Below the pieces are notes generated by a model that was given only the letters and a program-made list of their open reading frames with translations, was not told the DNA's origin and made no database searches. From assembly GCA_964640995.1 (NCBI GenBank), contig CAZXJJ010000002.1, positions 186,001 to 250,000 on the forward strand: 64,000 bases of DNA, in the 5' to 3' direction. The stretch is from JAAYUH01 sp964640995 (GTDB lineage Bacteria > Caldisericota > Caldisericia > B22-G15). A program made the position numbers and the translations under genes. Below are positions 54,177 through 63,826 of this stretch, in pieces (positions within the stretch are counted from its first letter, which is position 1; each line of letters begins with the position of its first letter).

Positions 54177-55037
54177 TTATTTATAGATTATAAAAATTGA
54201 AAAGATTATCCAAATTAAAACAGTTATAAAAAGTGGAATATCTTCAGTAATAAGTTTTGTTGGTTCTCCCTCTTTTTTTTCATAAATTAAATAAATGTAT
54301 CTTAATAGTCCATAAAGAACAATTGGAATTGTAAAAATAAAACCTTCTCCAAATTTCTCTTTTGTTTCAGACGAAACAGAGTAAAGTGAATAAGAAAGAA
54401 TTGTCGCTGTCGATAAAATTACAATTATTTTATCAAGTAAATCTACTGAATATGAAGATAAAACCTCTCTATGTTTATGTGCGTTCTCTCCTAATAGAAC
54501 AATTTCAAATCTTCTTTTTGCAAAACCTAAAAAAAGAGATAAGAAAAGGGTACATAAAATTAGCCAACTTGAAACTGAAATTTGAATTACAACTGAACCA
54601 GAATAAATTCTTAAAATGAAATTAATTGCAATAATAAAAACATCGATTATAACTAATTTCTTAATTATTAATGAATAAAGAAAATTTAATCCAATGTAAA
54701 TTAAAAAAATAATTGTTAATGTATGATTTAAGAAAAACGAGGAAAATAATGAAGAAACTATAAGAATCATTGAAAGAGAAAGAGCAAAATTTTTATTTAT
54801 TTTACCACTCGGAAGAGGTCTATTTTTCTTTTCTGGATGTTCCATATCACTTTCAAGATCAAAAATATCATTTAAAATATAAAGTCCACTTGAAAGAATA
54901 GATAAGAGAATAAAAGTTAAAAGAGTTTTGATTAATAGATCCTGTTTGAATAAATTTTTAGAAAAAATAATTGGTGCAAAAACAAATAAGTTTTTTATCC
55001 ATTGTTTTATTCTTAAGAGAGATAGATAAACTCTCAT
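54177..55037 (-). CDS. UbiA-family prenyltransferase, decaprenyl-phosphate phosphoribosyltransferase-like
   Basis: 286-aa membrane enzyme with about eight helices. IKQWIKNLFVFAPIIFS and LYILNDIFDLESDMEHPEKK followed by NRPLPSG match decaprenyl-phosphate phosphoribosyltransferases (NDxxDxExDxxHP and NRP) more than quinone prenyltransferases. These make prenyl-phosphoribose, a donor precursor for arabinan-type polysaccharide in actinobacteria. Outside that group the product is unproven. Overlaps the DUF6391 gene by 4 bases. Confidence 0.82.
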   Translation of the reverse strand: MRVYLSLLRIKQWIKNLFVFAPIIFSKNLFKQDLLIKTLLTFILLSILSSGLYILNDIFDLESDMEHPEKKNRPLPSGKINKNFALSLSMILIVSSLFSSFFLNHTLTIIFLIYIGLNFLYSLIIKKLVIIDVFIIAINFILRIYSGSVVIQISVSSWLILCTLFLSLFLGFAKRRFEIVLLGENAHKHREVLSSYSVDLLDKIIVILSTATILSYSLYSVSSETKEKFGEGFIFTIPIVLYGLLRYIYLIYEKKEGEPTKLITEDIPLFITVLIWIIFSIFIIYK

Positions 55038-55690
55038 AAAACTTTAAAGGTTTTTATTTTAGATGTTCTAATAAAGAAAGATGAAGGTCTTGTTGGGTAG
55101 GTGATGCCAAAAGGACCATAAATAGTTGTTGGATTATATTCAACATCGAGAATCTTTATATCTTTTACATCTGGATCAGTTGTAAAATATTTTTGAGTAA
55201 ATTTTCCAAGTGGTGGACCTAAGACTTGACCTAAAAGAATTGCAATTATCAGAAGAAAAAGGTTAAATGAAGAAGTTAATATTATAAGTAAAATAAAAAA
55301 TATTATTGTGAGGAATGAGGCGACACCAATACTTGTTCCGCATCTTTCATGAATTGCATATTGAGTTTCACCGTAAATTAATTTCTCTCTTCCTCTTTCA
55401 CTTGCTTCAAGTAGATATGCTGGATCAAGAGGTCCAAAAATATAAAATCCATTTTCTCTTGCATAACCTGAAAGAACCCCTCTTTTACCTGTTTCTTTTT
55501 CTATAACATTTATTGTTGCATGCTCTAATGCGTGATTTCTTCTAAGGTCTCTATTTATTGCAATTTCAATGATTTGAAGTGGAACTGTTAAAATGTTAAG
55601 TAAACCATAAATTAAATACCCGAAAGGCAGTAGAAAAAGAATAAAAATTATAGGAAAAAAGAAGATAAGTAAAAAAAGAAAAAATAGCAT
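55034..55690 (-). CDS. DUF6391 membrane protein
   Basis: 218-aa membrane protein. An N-terminal hydrophobic region (LFFLFLLIFFFPIIFILFLL) is followed by the DUF6391 core RRNHALEHATINVIEK, in which HxxEH-type residues hint at metal binding, then SGYARENGFYIFGP, and two more hydrophobic segments around FLTIIFFILLIILTSSFN. No function is established. It abuts the cDPGS-like gene and overlaps the UbiA-family gene. Confidence 0.8.
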   Translation of the reverse strand: MLFFLFLLIFFFPIIFILFLLPFGYLIYGLLNILTVPLQIIEIAINRDLRRNHALEHATINVIEKETGKRGVLSGYARENGFYIFGPLDPAYLLEASERGREKLIYGETQYAIHERCGTSIGVASFLTIIFFILLIILTSSFNLFLLIIAILLGQVLGPPLGKFTQKYFTTDPDVKDIKILDVEYNPTTIYGPFGITYPTRPSSFFIRTSKIKTFKVL

Positions 55691-57007
55691 TTATTTTTTA
55701 AACTTTTCTTCTATTATCTCTTTAAGAGTTGGTTTACCAATCTCTTGAAGTTCATAAATAACTCTTACATTCTCTTTATTCATATTTATAACTCTTGCAA
55801 GATTTATTGGTGTTGCAACAATAACAAGGTCTGCTGGAATTGAATTAATAACATCTTCGAGTTCTTTGAGTTGCCCTTCACCATAACCTAAAGCAGGTAA
55901 AATTTGTGTAATTTGTGGATATTTTTCAAATGCTTCTTTTATTGATCCCTTTATATAGGGTCTTGGATCAACAATTTCTTTTGCTCCAAATTTTTTTGCA
56001 GCAATAAATCCTGCCCCATATGCCATATTACCATGAGTAAGTGTTGGGCCATCTTCAACAACAAGAACTCTCTTTCCTTTAATTAATTCATAATTTTCAA
56101 TAAAAATAGGTGATGCTGCTTCAACAACTTTTGCCTTTGGATTTAATTCATAAATTCTATTTCTTAAAACTTGAACATTTTCAAAAGGTGAGGTGTCAAC
56201 TTTGTTTATAACTATTACATCTGCTGATAGAAAATTTACTTCGCCTGGATGGAAAGTAACTTCATGTCCTAATCTTAATGGGTCAGCAACGACAATTTTA
56301 AGATCTGATTTATAAAATGGAAAATCATTGTTTCCTCCATCCCAGATAACAACATCTGCTTCTTCTTCTGCTCTTCTTAAAATTGCTTCATAGTCTACTC
56401 CAGCATAAACCACAACACCTCTTATTATGTGCGGTTCATACTCTTCTCTCTCTTCTATTGTGCAATTTTCTTTTGAAAGATCATCAAGATTTTCAAATCT
56501 TTGAACTTTTTGTCTTTCAAGGTCTCCATACGGCATAGGATGTCTAATAACTACTGGTTTTAAACCCATCTCTTTAACAATACTAACAACTCTTCTTGTT
56601 GTCTGACTCTTTCCACTTCCGGTTCTTACAGCACAAATTGAAATAACTGGTTTTTTACTTTCAATTTGAGTGTGTTTTGGACCTAAAAGTAAAAAGTTTG
56701 CTCCATTTGCAAGAGCAATAGATGCTCTATGCATAACATATTCATGAGATACATCTGAATATGAAAAAACAACATAATCAACATTAAATTTTTCAATTAA
56801 TTCAGGAAGTTCCTCTTCTGGATATATTGGAATTCCATTTGGATACAACTTTCCTGCTAAAGATGAAGGATATTTTCTATTTTCAATATTTGGAATCTGA
56901 GTTGCTGTTAAAGCAACTACTTCATATTCTTCATTATCTCTAAAAAATGTATTAAAGTTATGAAAATCTCTTCCTGCGGCTCCCATAATAATTACTCTTT
57001 TTCTCAT
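55691..57007 (-). CDS. Cyclic 2,3-diphosphoglycerate synthetase-like P-loop GTPase
   Basis: 438-aa protein. The ATG at 57007 is chosen because AGGAGG precedes it; a GTG six bases upstream overlaps that box. N-terminal Rossmann part IIMGAAGRDFHNFNTFF, P-loop ICAVRTGSGKSQTTRR near residue 135, VIRHPMPYGDLERQKVQRF, DVVIWDGGNNDFPFY, VNFLSADVIVINKVDT. This is the family named for the methanogen cDPG synthetase, an enzyme making an intracellular thermolyte, but many bacterial members are simply called GTPases and are uncharacterised. Enolase (2-phosphoglycerate) is encoded elsewhere in this window. Confidence 0.85.
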   Translation of the reverse strand: MRKRVIIMGAAGRDFHNFNTFFRDNEEYEVVALTATQIPNIENRKYPSSLAGKLYPNGIPIYPEEELPELIEKFNVDYVVFSYSDVSHEYVMHRASIALANGANFLLLGPKHTQIESKKPVISICAVRTGSGKSQTTRRVVSIVKEMGLKPVVIRHPMPYGDLERQKVQRFENLDDLSKENCTIEEREEYEPHIIRGVVVYAGVDYEAILRRAEEEADVVIWDGGNNDFPFYKSDLKIVVADPLRLGHEVTFHPGEVNFLSADVIVINKVDTSPFENVQVLRNRIYELNPKAKVVEAASPIFIENYELIKGKRVLVVEDGPTLTHGNMAYGAGFIAAKKFGAKEIVDPRPYIKGSIKEAFEKYPQITQILPALGYGEGQLKELEDVINSIPADLVIVATPINLARVINMNKENVRVIYELQEIGKPTLKEIIEEKFKK

Positions 57008-57100
57008 CTGCACCTCCTAAAATAAGTTAAAAAAACAACCATCTTATATACTATCTTATTTGAAAAGATTTTGCAACTGATATAAATAGACAAAACAATT

Positions 57101-58588
57101 TTATTCTTTTTTGAGCCTTAATTCTTTCATTTTATACATTTTTGTATCTGCAAGAGTTAGAAGTTTATCAAGACTATCTGCATCATCTGGATAAGTTGCT
57201 ATTCCAAAACTAAATCCTATAGGTATTTCTTCAGGATAAAATGATTCAAGAGTAAAAAGTTTGTATAATCTATCAACAATTTCTCCACTTTTCTTTTTAT
57301 CAACATCATGAAGTATAAAACAAAATTCATCTCCACCATATCTTGCAACAATATCATCTTTTCTTAGATTATTATGAAACCACATTGCTATTTTCTTTAA
57401 TATTTCATCTCCAGTTTTATGTCCAAGCACATCATCAATCAATTTAAAATTATCTAAATCAAGAAAGACAATTGAAAATTTTCTTTTTTCATTTATTAAT
57501 TTCTCAACATACTCAATAAAATATTTTCTATTATAAATTTCTGTAAGAGGATCTCTATAAGAACTTTCCATTAATTTTTCTCTGTCATTTTTAAGTTCCC
57601 TCTCTCTGAATGAAATTTTTTCAACCATCTTTTTGAAACTTCTTGCTAAATTACCTATTTCATCTTTTCTATCAAAATTTAGTTTTATATCATAACTTCC
57701 TTCTGCAATTTTTTTAGCAACCCTCTCAAATCTAATCAGAGGTTTCAAAATATTAAGAACAATCAATATATTTATTACAAATGCAGAAATTAATGTTATT
57801 ATAGTAGCAATTAAAATTCCGAAATAAATTGAATTTATTATTTTTTTTGGAATATCATCAAATTTATGAATATGAAACTCTGCAATTTTTTCACCATTTT
57901 CATCGAATAGTGGTAAAAAAGTACATATATAATTATCAATATATTGATAAGTTTTTTTCTCCTCTTTTAATGCAAATACTTTTAATTTTGAATCTGTAGA
58001 AATTATATAATTTTCAGTTATCAGTTGAATCTCCATATCTAAAATATCTTTATAATTTTTTAAAACTTCTTCATTAATTAAATATCCAAATGTTAAATAT
58101 GCATTATAAAATTTTTTTTCATCATTATCATAAACACCTGAAGTTGCATATAAAATTAAACCTCTGTTAGAAACATAAAATCCTGTTTTTGACTTTTCTT
58201 TTTTTAAAATAAAATTTGAATACTCTAAACTATTAACAAAAGAATTTATTATGACCTCTCCATCATTCTTTACTAAAAGAACCAAATCAAAACCAAAATG
58301 TTCGTTGACCCATGGATATAGATTTTCCTTAATCCATTCATTATCTTTTTTTATTACTGCATTTTCTCCAAGTTCATCCCAATGTGCATAGTCAAGAAGA
58401 GTAATATTTAATTTATTTTTTTCAATTTGCAAAAGTGAAACAAAATTTTGTTTATAAAGATTTGCCCTTAATTCAATGTTATTATTCAAATGATTTTTAG
58501 CAATAAAATAAATGAATACAATGACACTTAAGATTGAAATAAGAATTATAAGTGAAGTTATAATTAAAAGTTTATTTTTTATTGTCAT
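57101..58588 (-). CDS. Membrane diguanylate cyclase, CHASE4-HAMP-GGDEF
   Basis: 495-aa sensor that makes c-di-GMP. Residues 7-30 and about 255-278 are membrane helices flanking an extracytoplasmic CHASE4-type sensor (LDYAHWDELGENAVI is typical). HAMP at about 280-330 (LKPLIRFERVAKKIAEG). GGDEF at about 345-490 with YGGDEFCFILHD intact, and an RKDD matching the RxxD inhibitory site five residues upstream, so the cyclase should be active and product-inhibited. No EAL domain is present. The signal is unknown. Confidence 0.92.
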   Translation of the reverse strand: MTIKNKLLIITSLIILISILSVIVFIYFIAKNHLNNNIELRANLYKQNFVSLLQIEKNKLNITLLDYAHWDELGENAVIKKDNEWIKENLYPWVNEHFGFDLVLLVKNDGEVIINSFVNSLEYSNFILKKEKSKTGFYVSNRGLILYATSGVYDNDEKKFYNAYLTFGYLINEEVLKNYKDILDMEIQLITENYIISTDSKLKVFALKEEKKTYQYIDNYICTFLPLFDENGEKIAEFHIHKFDDIPKKIINSIYFGILIATIITLISAFVINILIVLNILKPLIRFERVAKKIAEGSYDIKLNFDRKDEIGNLARSFKKMVEKISFRERELKNDREKLMESSYRDPLTEIYNRKYFIEYVEKLINEKRKFSIVFLDLDNFKLIDDVLGHKTGDEILKKIAMWFHNNLRKDDIVARYGGDEFCFILHDVDKKKSGEIVDRLYKLFTLESFYPEEIPIGFSFGIATYPDDADSLDKLLTLADTKMYKMKELRLKKE

Positions 58589-58619
58589 TTCTACACCTTA
58601 TAAAAATTTTAACAAAAAT

Positions 58620-59696
58620 TTAAATATTTTTAATATCATTATATATCTTTGTTTTTTTGAAAAACTCATAAGTCACTTTAAAAATTATTAAAAGTGGAAC
58701 TGTAAAGAAAAGAGAGAGTGGTCCAAAAAGAGACAGAAGTAAAATCATTGTTGCAAAAAGGGCAACCGGTGAAATTTTAACAATCTTTTTAGACCAAAAA
58801 AGAGGATAAACAAAATTTGCTGTAATTTGTTGTTGAACAATATAAAAAATTGAAAACCAAAGAGCAGTTAATGGAGAAACTGTAAATGATATTATTAAAC
58901 CAACTATAAAAGTAAAAATTGGACCTATATAATAAATTACTTCAGCAACTCCAGCAATGAAACCAATTGTACCTGCATATGGAACTTTAATAAAATAACA
59001 AAAAATTGCAAGTGAGAACCCAATTAAAAAACACATGAATGCTTGGCCAAAAATATACCTTTTTAGATAGAAATTTAACTCATCAAAAAACTCAACTACC
59101 TTATCTCTATATTTAGTTGGAATCTCATTTTTAATTCCAGAAAGAACTCTTTCTCTTTCAAAAATAAAAAATATTGATATAAGAAAAGCAAAGGCAACAT
59201 TTAATAAAACTCTGAATGTATTTTCTAATAATAGGAAAAATCTTTGTATTACAATAATAAGAATATTTGAAAGATTCTCTTGGAATGTTGCAAATAGTTT
59301 ATCAAAATCAATATTTAAGAATTTTAAATTCTCAACAATTATTTTTATTTCTTCAATCTCTTTATAAATATAATCAGAGAAAGATTTAGTTATGTTTTCA
59401 ATATTTCTTAAAATTTTTGAAACTTCAACTATTACTGGAGGAATAATTATAAATAAAATAAGTAAAATTATCGAAAGAATGATCAAAATAGAGAGAAATT
59501 TTGCTAATATCAAATTAATTTTTTTTGAATGTAAAAAAGTTGTTATTATTGAAAAAAGATAAGAAAAAATGATAGTTAGTAAAATTAATAAAAAATTTGA
59601 TCTTAATTTATAAATAACATATAGAAATATAAAAAATAATAATATTACTAAAAGAATTTTTAAAACTTTTTTAACTAAATTTTTTTCTTCATTCAA
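58620..59696 (-). CDS. AI-2E family transporter
   Basis: 358-aa membrane protein with about eight helices of the AI-2E (PerM/YtvI) family. Characteristic blocks are RYIFGQAFMCFLIGFSLAIF, VPYAGTIGFIAGVAEVIYYIG, and the C-terminal hydrophobic pair. The family is named for quorum-signal export but members include ion antiporters. It overlaps the YtxH gene by 4 bases, and a strong AT-rich DNA bias is reflected in its Ile/Leu/Lys-rich composition. Confidence 0.88.
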   Translation of the reverse strand: MNEEKNLVKKVLKILLVILLFFIFLYVIYKLRSNFLLILLTIIFSYLFSIITTFLHSKKINLILAKFLSILIILSIILLILFIIIPPVIVEVSKILRNIENITKSFSDYIYKEIEEIKIIVENLKFLNIDFDKLFATFQENLSNILIIVIQRFFLLLENTFRVLLNVAFAFLISIFFIFERERVLSGIKNEIPTKYRDKVVEFFDELNFYLKRYIFGQAFMCFLIGFSLAIFCYFIKVPYAGTIGFIAGVAEVIYYIGPIFTFIVGLIISFTVSPLTALWFSIFYIVQQQITANFVYPLFWSKKIVKISPVALFATMILLLSLFGPLSLFFTVPLLIIFKVTYEFFKKTKIYNDIKNI

Positions 59697-59902
59697 CTTT
59701 CTTTTTCTTCTTCCTCTTCCTCAATTTGAAGGAGTTTTCCACCAAAAATTTCTTTTCCCTTTTCAACTATCTCTTTCCCTTTTTCATAAAGAATTTTTCT
59801 TGTTTCAGACCCCTTTTCTGGAGCAAACAAAATTCCTAGTATTGCACCAACAACCATTCCTAAAAGAAATCCACCAAAAAAGTTATCTTTTCTCTCGCTC
59901 AT
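59693..59902 (-). CDS. YtxH domain protein
   Basis: 69-aa protein with one membrane helix (FGGFLLGMVVGAILGILFAPEKG), the YtxH hallmark GxxxGxxxGxLFAPxxG, and an acidic coiled-coil tail (KGKEIVEKGKEIFGGKL, EEEEEEKES). Stress-associated in Firmicutes; function unknown. It is in a tight run with DUF948-like and AI-2E genes. Confidence 0.85.
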   Translation of the reverse strand: MSERKDNFFGGFLLGMVVGAILGILFAPEKGSETRKILYEKGKEIVEKGKEIFGGKLLQIEEEEEEKES

Positions 59903-59903
59903 A

Positions 59904-60263
59904 TCAACCTCCTTTTTTTCTAAAAAATTTTATTAATTCAATTCCTCTTTTTATTCCATAAAAAAGAGATATATATTTTCCTATTTTACTAATATTACCA
60001 GAAGTAGAAAAAATTAAAAATGGTGAAATTGTTGATATTAAATTTGTGATATTTTTTATTGTTCTGGTTGTTTGTTCAATATTTTTTAAACTTTTATTTA
60101 GAGATGGTCTAATCTCTTTAATCAAATTTTTAATCTCCTCAGTTAAACTTGAAACTTTATTTGAGAGCTCTCTAAGGTAGACTGCAAGAAATATAAAAAT
60201 TAGAAAAATTAGAATTGAATTTATAATAGTTAAAATTAACACAACATAAATCATTCCATTCAT
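59904..60263 (-). CDS. DUF948-like membrane protein
   Basis: 119-aa protein with an N-terminal membrane helix (VVLILTIINSILIFLIFIF) and a predicted coiled coil (LRELSNKVSSLTEEIKNLIKEIRP). This architecture and its position beside YtxH match DUF948 proteins, which often co-occur with YtxH. The start overlaps the end of prs by 4 bases. Confidence 0.7.
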   Translation of the reverse strand: MNGMIYVVLILTIINSILIFLIFIFLAVYLRELSNKVSSLTEEIKNLIKEIRPSLNKSLKNIEQTTRTIKNITNLISTISPFLIFSTSGNISKIGKYISLFYGIKRGIELIKFFRKKGG

Positions 60264-61195
60264 TTGAACAACTCACTTATAGATGAATGTGTTTGTATTC
60301 TTTTAATTGCTTCACCAATAAGCGGAGCAACAGATATAATTTTAAGTTTTTCATATTTCTCACCATCCTTTATTTTTAATGTATCTGTGACTATCACCTC
60401 CTCAAGAGGCGATTCATTTAATCTTTCAAGTGAGTGGTTGCAAAAAATTCCATGAGTTGCTGCAGCATAAACTTTTTTAGCGCCTTTCTCAAGTAAAATT
60501 TTTGTAGCAGTTATAAGTGTTCCACCAGTATATATTCCATCATCAATAATTATTGCTGTTTTATCTTTTACATCACCAACAAGATCCATCCTTGCTATTT
60601 CATCTGGCTTTTCTCTTCTTTTTGCAAAAATTACAATTGGTGAATGAAGTCGAGAGGCTAGTTGATTTGCTCTTGCAACACCACCAACATCTGGAGAAAC
60701 AACAACAATATCATCTAAATTTTTTTGTTTGAAATATTCAGCGAAAAGTGGTATTGCTGAAAGATTATCTGATGGAATATCAAAAAATCCTTGAATTTGT
60801 CCTGCATGCAAATCTATTGCAACAAATCTTGTTGCACCAGAAGATACTATCAAATTTGCCATAAGTTTTGCACTAATTGGCTCTCTTCCTCTTGTTTTTC
60901 TATCTTGTCTTCCATAACCATAATATGGAGTTATTGCACATATGCTTTCACAAGAAGCCCTTTTAAGTGCATCTAGAATTATAAAAAGTTCAAGATAATT
61001 TTCAGCAGGAGGAGGAGTTGGTTGAATAACATATACATTTTTACCTCTCACATTTTCATTTATAATTAACTTAATTTCACCATCTTCAAATCTTCCAACA
61101 TCAATATCCCCAAGTTTTGTACCAATATAATCGCAAACTTTTTTTGCTAGTTCTATGTTTGCATTACCAGAAAAAATTTTAAAATCTGTATCCAT
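60260..61195 (-). CDS. prs: Ribose-phosphate pyrophosphokinase
   Basis: 311-aa PRPP synthetase, making PRPP from ribose-5-phosphate and ATP. Seen: FSGNANIELAKKVCDYIG, the ATP-binding YGYGRQDRKTRGREPISAK, VAIDLHAGQIQGFFDIP, VVSPDVGGVARANQLASRL and the PRPP loop AIIIDDGIYTGGTLITA. AGGAGG precedes the ATG. It lies 21 bases downstream of glmU on the same strand, the classical glmU-prs order. It overlaps the DUF948-like gene by 4 bases. Confidence 0.97.
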   Translation of the reverse strand: MDTDFKIFSGNANIELAKKVCDYIGTKLGDIDVGRFEDGEIKLIINENVRGKNVYVIQPTPPPAENYLELFIILDALKRASCESICAITPYYGYGRQDRKTRGREPISAKLMANLIVSSGATRFVAIDLHAGQIQGFFDIPSDNLSAIPLFAEYFKQKNLDDIVVVSPDVGGVARANQLASRLHSPIVIFAKRREKPDEIARMDLVGDVKDKTAIIIDDGIYTGGTLITATKILLEKGAKKVYAAATHGIFCNHSLERLNESPLEEVIVTDTLKIKDGEKYEKLKIISVAPLIGEAIKRIQTHSSISELFK

Positions 61196-61216
61196 TTGTC
61201 CTAACTCCTCCTTCTA

Positions 61217-62554
61217 TCAAGAATTTTCTCCCTCTTCTCTCTTAAAATAATTCTCTTTATTAACCTGTCTTGCTCTACCCAATGCAAGAGAATTAGGAGG
61301 AACATCTTCTGTTATTACAGAACCTGCGCCTGTATAACTCCCTTTTCTTATAAAAAGTCCTCCCTCTTTCGCTACAAGTATTGAATCTGAACCTATAAAA
61401 ACATCATCTTCTATTATTGTTGGATGTTTTTTCTTTCCATCAAAATTACAAGTTATTGTTCCCGCACCAATATTTACATTTTTCCCAATAGTTGCATCAC
61501 CAATATAAGCAAGATGTGGAACAGCACTGTTTTCACCAATAGTTGATTTTTTAATTTCAACAAAAGTTTTTGCTTTGGAGTTTTTCATAAGTTTTGTTCC
61601 ATCTCTTATACTTGCAAATGGACCTATTGTTACATTATCTTCAACTATTACAACTTCATCAATTGCAGAAATTTTAACAAAAGGACCTATTTTGCAACCT
61701 TTTCCAAAATGAACCTCACCTTCTATATAAACTCCAGGATAAAATTCTGTATCTTTTCCTGCGGTAACAAATGGTGAAATGTAAGTTGTTAAAGGGTCAA
61801 AAACTGTTACTCCATTTTTTAAAAGTTCTTCAATTTTTCTCTCTTTCATTATCTTAAAAGCATTCATTAAATCTTTTCTTGTATTTATTCCTATAATTTC
61901 TTCAAATTGACAAAAAAGTGAGTCAATTTTTCTTCCATCTTTATATGCAAGACTAACAACATCTGTTAAATAAAATTCGCCTTGTTTATTTTCATTTTTT
62001 AAAAGTGGCAAATATTTTCTTAAAACTTCGCCTTTAAAAATGTAAATACCACTATTTATCTCTTTGATCTCTTTTTCAGAAGGTAAAAGATCTTTTTCTT
62101 CTTTTATCATGACAACCTTACCATTCTCTCTTACCACTCTTCCATATTGATATGGAATTTCAACAATAGAGGTTAATAAAAGAATATCCATGTCTTGAGA
62201 ATCAAATTTATCAAACAATTTATTTATTGTCTCTTTTTTAATAAGTGGAGTATCTCCTGGAAGAACAAGAACATAATCTTTGTCATTGATAAAACTTAAA
62301 CCTCTTTTTAAAGCATCGCCAGTACCAAGGGGTACATCTTGAATGATATAGTTTATAGTAAAATTCTTTAATTCATTTTTATAATCATCTACATTTTTAT
62401 TTGTTATTATGTAAATTTCTAAATCTTTCAATTCGATTAAATTTCTCACTATATGATTAATTATTGAATAACCAAAAAGTTTATGAAAAACTTTATTTTT
62501 ATCAGAAAGCATTCTTTTCCCTATCCCTGCAGCAAGGATAAAACACTTATTCAT
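61217..62554 (-). CDS. glmU: Bifunctional GlcNAc-1-P uridyltransferase / GlcN-1-P acetyltransferase
   Basis: 445-aa GlmU for UDP-GlcNAc synthesis. N-terminal pyrophosphorylase: LAAGIGKRMLSDKNKVFHKL (GxGxRMxS(x)K) and QDVPLGTGDALKRGL, VLPGDTPLI. C-terminal left-handed beta-helix acetyltransferase with GPFVKISAIDEVVIVEDNVT, KTFVEIKKSTIGENSAVPHL and NIGAGTITCNFDGKKKHPT. Slightly shorter than usual but complete. Confidence 0.96.
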   Translation of the reverse strand: MNKCFILAAGIGKRMLSDKNKVFHKLFGYSIINHIVRNLIELKDLEIYIITNKNVDDYKNELKNFTINYIIQDVPLGTGDALKRGLSFINDKDYVLVLPGDTPLIKKETINKLFDKFDSQDMDILLLTSIVEIPYQYGRVVRENGKVVMIKEEKDLLPSEKEIKEINSGIYIFKGEVLRKYLPLLKNENKQGEFYLTDVVSLAYKDGRKIDSLFCQFEEIIGINTRKDLMNAFKIMKERKIEELLKNGVTVFDPLTTYISPFVTAGKDTEFYPGVYIEGEVHFGKGCKIGPFVKISAIDEVVIVEDNVTIGPFASIRDGTKLMKNSKAKTFVEIKKSTIGENSAVPHLAYIGDATIGKNVNIGAGTITCNFDGKKKHPTIIEDDVFIGSDSILVAKEGGLFIRKGSYTGAGSVITEDVPPNSLALGRARQVNKENYFKREEGENS

Positions 62555-62581
62555 TACATTTTTATTTTACTAAATTTATTT

Positions 62582-63795
62582 TTAAATTAAATATTGTTTT
62601 AATAGTTCACTCAAATCAATTATTTCTTTTTTATTATCCTTTGTTTTTTCAATTAAAATTGGTATTTTTTATCTCTTTAAAATCTTAAAGAGTAATTTAA
62701 AAACATCAATTGGATCTAGAAATGCCTCTGATGGGTTAACTCCTATCTCTTTAACTAAACCTTCACCCATTAAAATTGCTCCAATAGCAGCAGGAATTCC
62801 TGTTCCTTCTCCCATACCTTTCCCTTTTGAAAAATTGAAAAATCATATTGAACATTTTCTACATTCTTTTTTTCCTTTATTTTAATTTTTAAAAAATCCT
62901 TGTGGCTCTTTTTGACCATATTTTTCAATCAATTCTTTTCTTTTATGAAGAATATAACTTACAGAAAAATCGTGTGGTGAAATGAAGACATCATTTACCT
63001 CAAATGGTTCTTCCTCAACCATTCCAATTCTAACAACATTTTTTATTAATTCTGCGTATTGAGTTGGAAGAACAAATCCCAAATTTTTTTTATTACCTCC
63101 TTAATATATTTAGGCAAAGTTATTGTTTCAGGATGTGGATATACATAAACAGGATATTTTCCAAGACCTGAAAATTCTGCATCTTCAAGTGCTCTACCAC
63201 TTTCTTCAAAAAGTTTAACCTCTTTATATTCACCATCAAGAAAAACTGGAATTGGTGATAACATTGAATGAATTCTATGTTTAACTACTGCATGTCCTTC
63301 ATACTCCTCTCAACCATGTGCATGATAGATATCAATTGAATTTATTTCATCAAATAAAAATTTTTAAGTAAATTTAACTATAACATTTGCAAGGCCTGGT
63401 GAATTACCCATTCCAATAAAGCAATAGATCTCTTTTTCTTTTGCCAAAGAATCAAATTTTAAATCTTCGATTGTTGCATCAAAATCATCACATAAATCAA
63501 CATAATTTTTGTTCATAAAAATTGCTTCTTTTAGAATCTTAGGTCCATATTTATAATATGGTCCAACACAATTTAAAACTGTGTCAGCCTCTTTAATTAC
63601 ATCTCTTATTGAACTCTCATCATTTGCATCTAACTTTTTAAATTTTATATATTTTGAAATATCTCCAAAAACACTCTCAAATATTTCTCTTTATCAATCA
63701 CATAATGTAATATCATAATTTTGTGTTGAAAATAAAATTTTTGCTGCAACTCTACCAACAGTACCACACCCACCAAGAACAGAAATTTTTTTCAT
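62582..63795 (-). pseudogene. Degraded saccharopine dehydrogenase-family gene
   Basis: Starts at ATG 63795 after AAAGGAGG with KKISVLGGCGTVGRVAAK (Rossmann). In one frame the protein shows VLNCVGPYYKYGPKILKEA, YVDLCDDFDAT, IGMGNSPGLANVIVKF, YHAHG, HPETITLPKYIKEV, LPTQYAELIKN, FISPHDFSVSYILHKR and the late GKGMGEGTGIPAAIGAILMGEG. These are unmistakable landmarks of the saccharopine dehydrogenase / carboxynorspermidine-type family. It is broken by in-frame stops (adjacent TGA-TAA near 63690, then TAA, TGA and a late TAA) and about three frameshifts. Compared with the usual sequence, stops fall where E/K, G and other residues are expected, so these look like separate nonsense mutations. The position of the family product (lysine metabolism or polyamine) is unknown. 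Confidence 0.88.
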
Positions 63796-63826
63796 TTAAT
63801 CCTCCTTTAATTTTTTAGAAACTATT

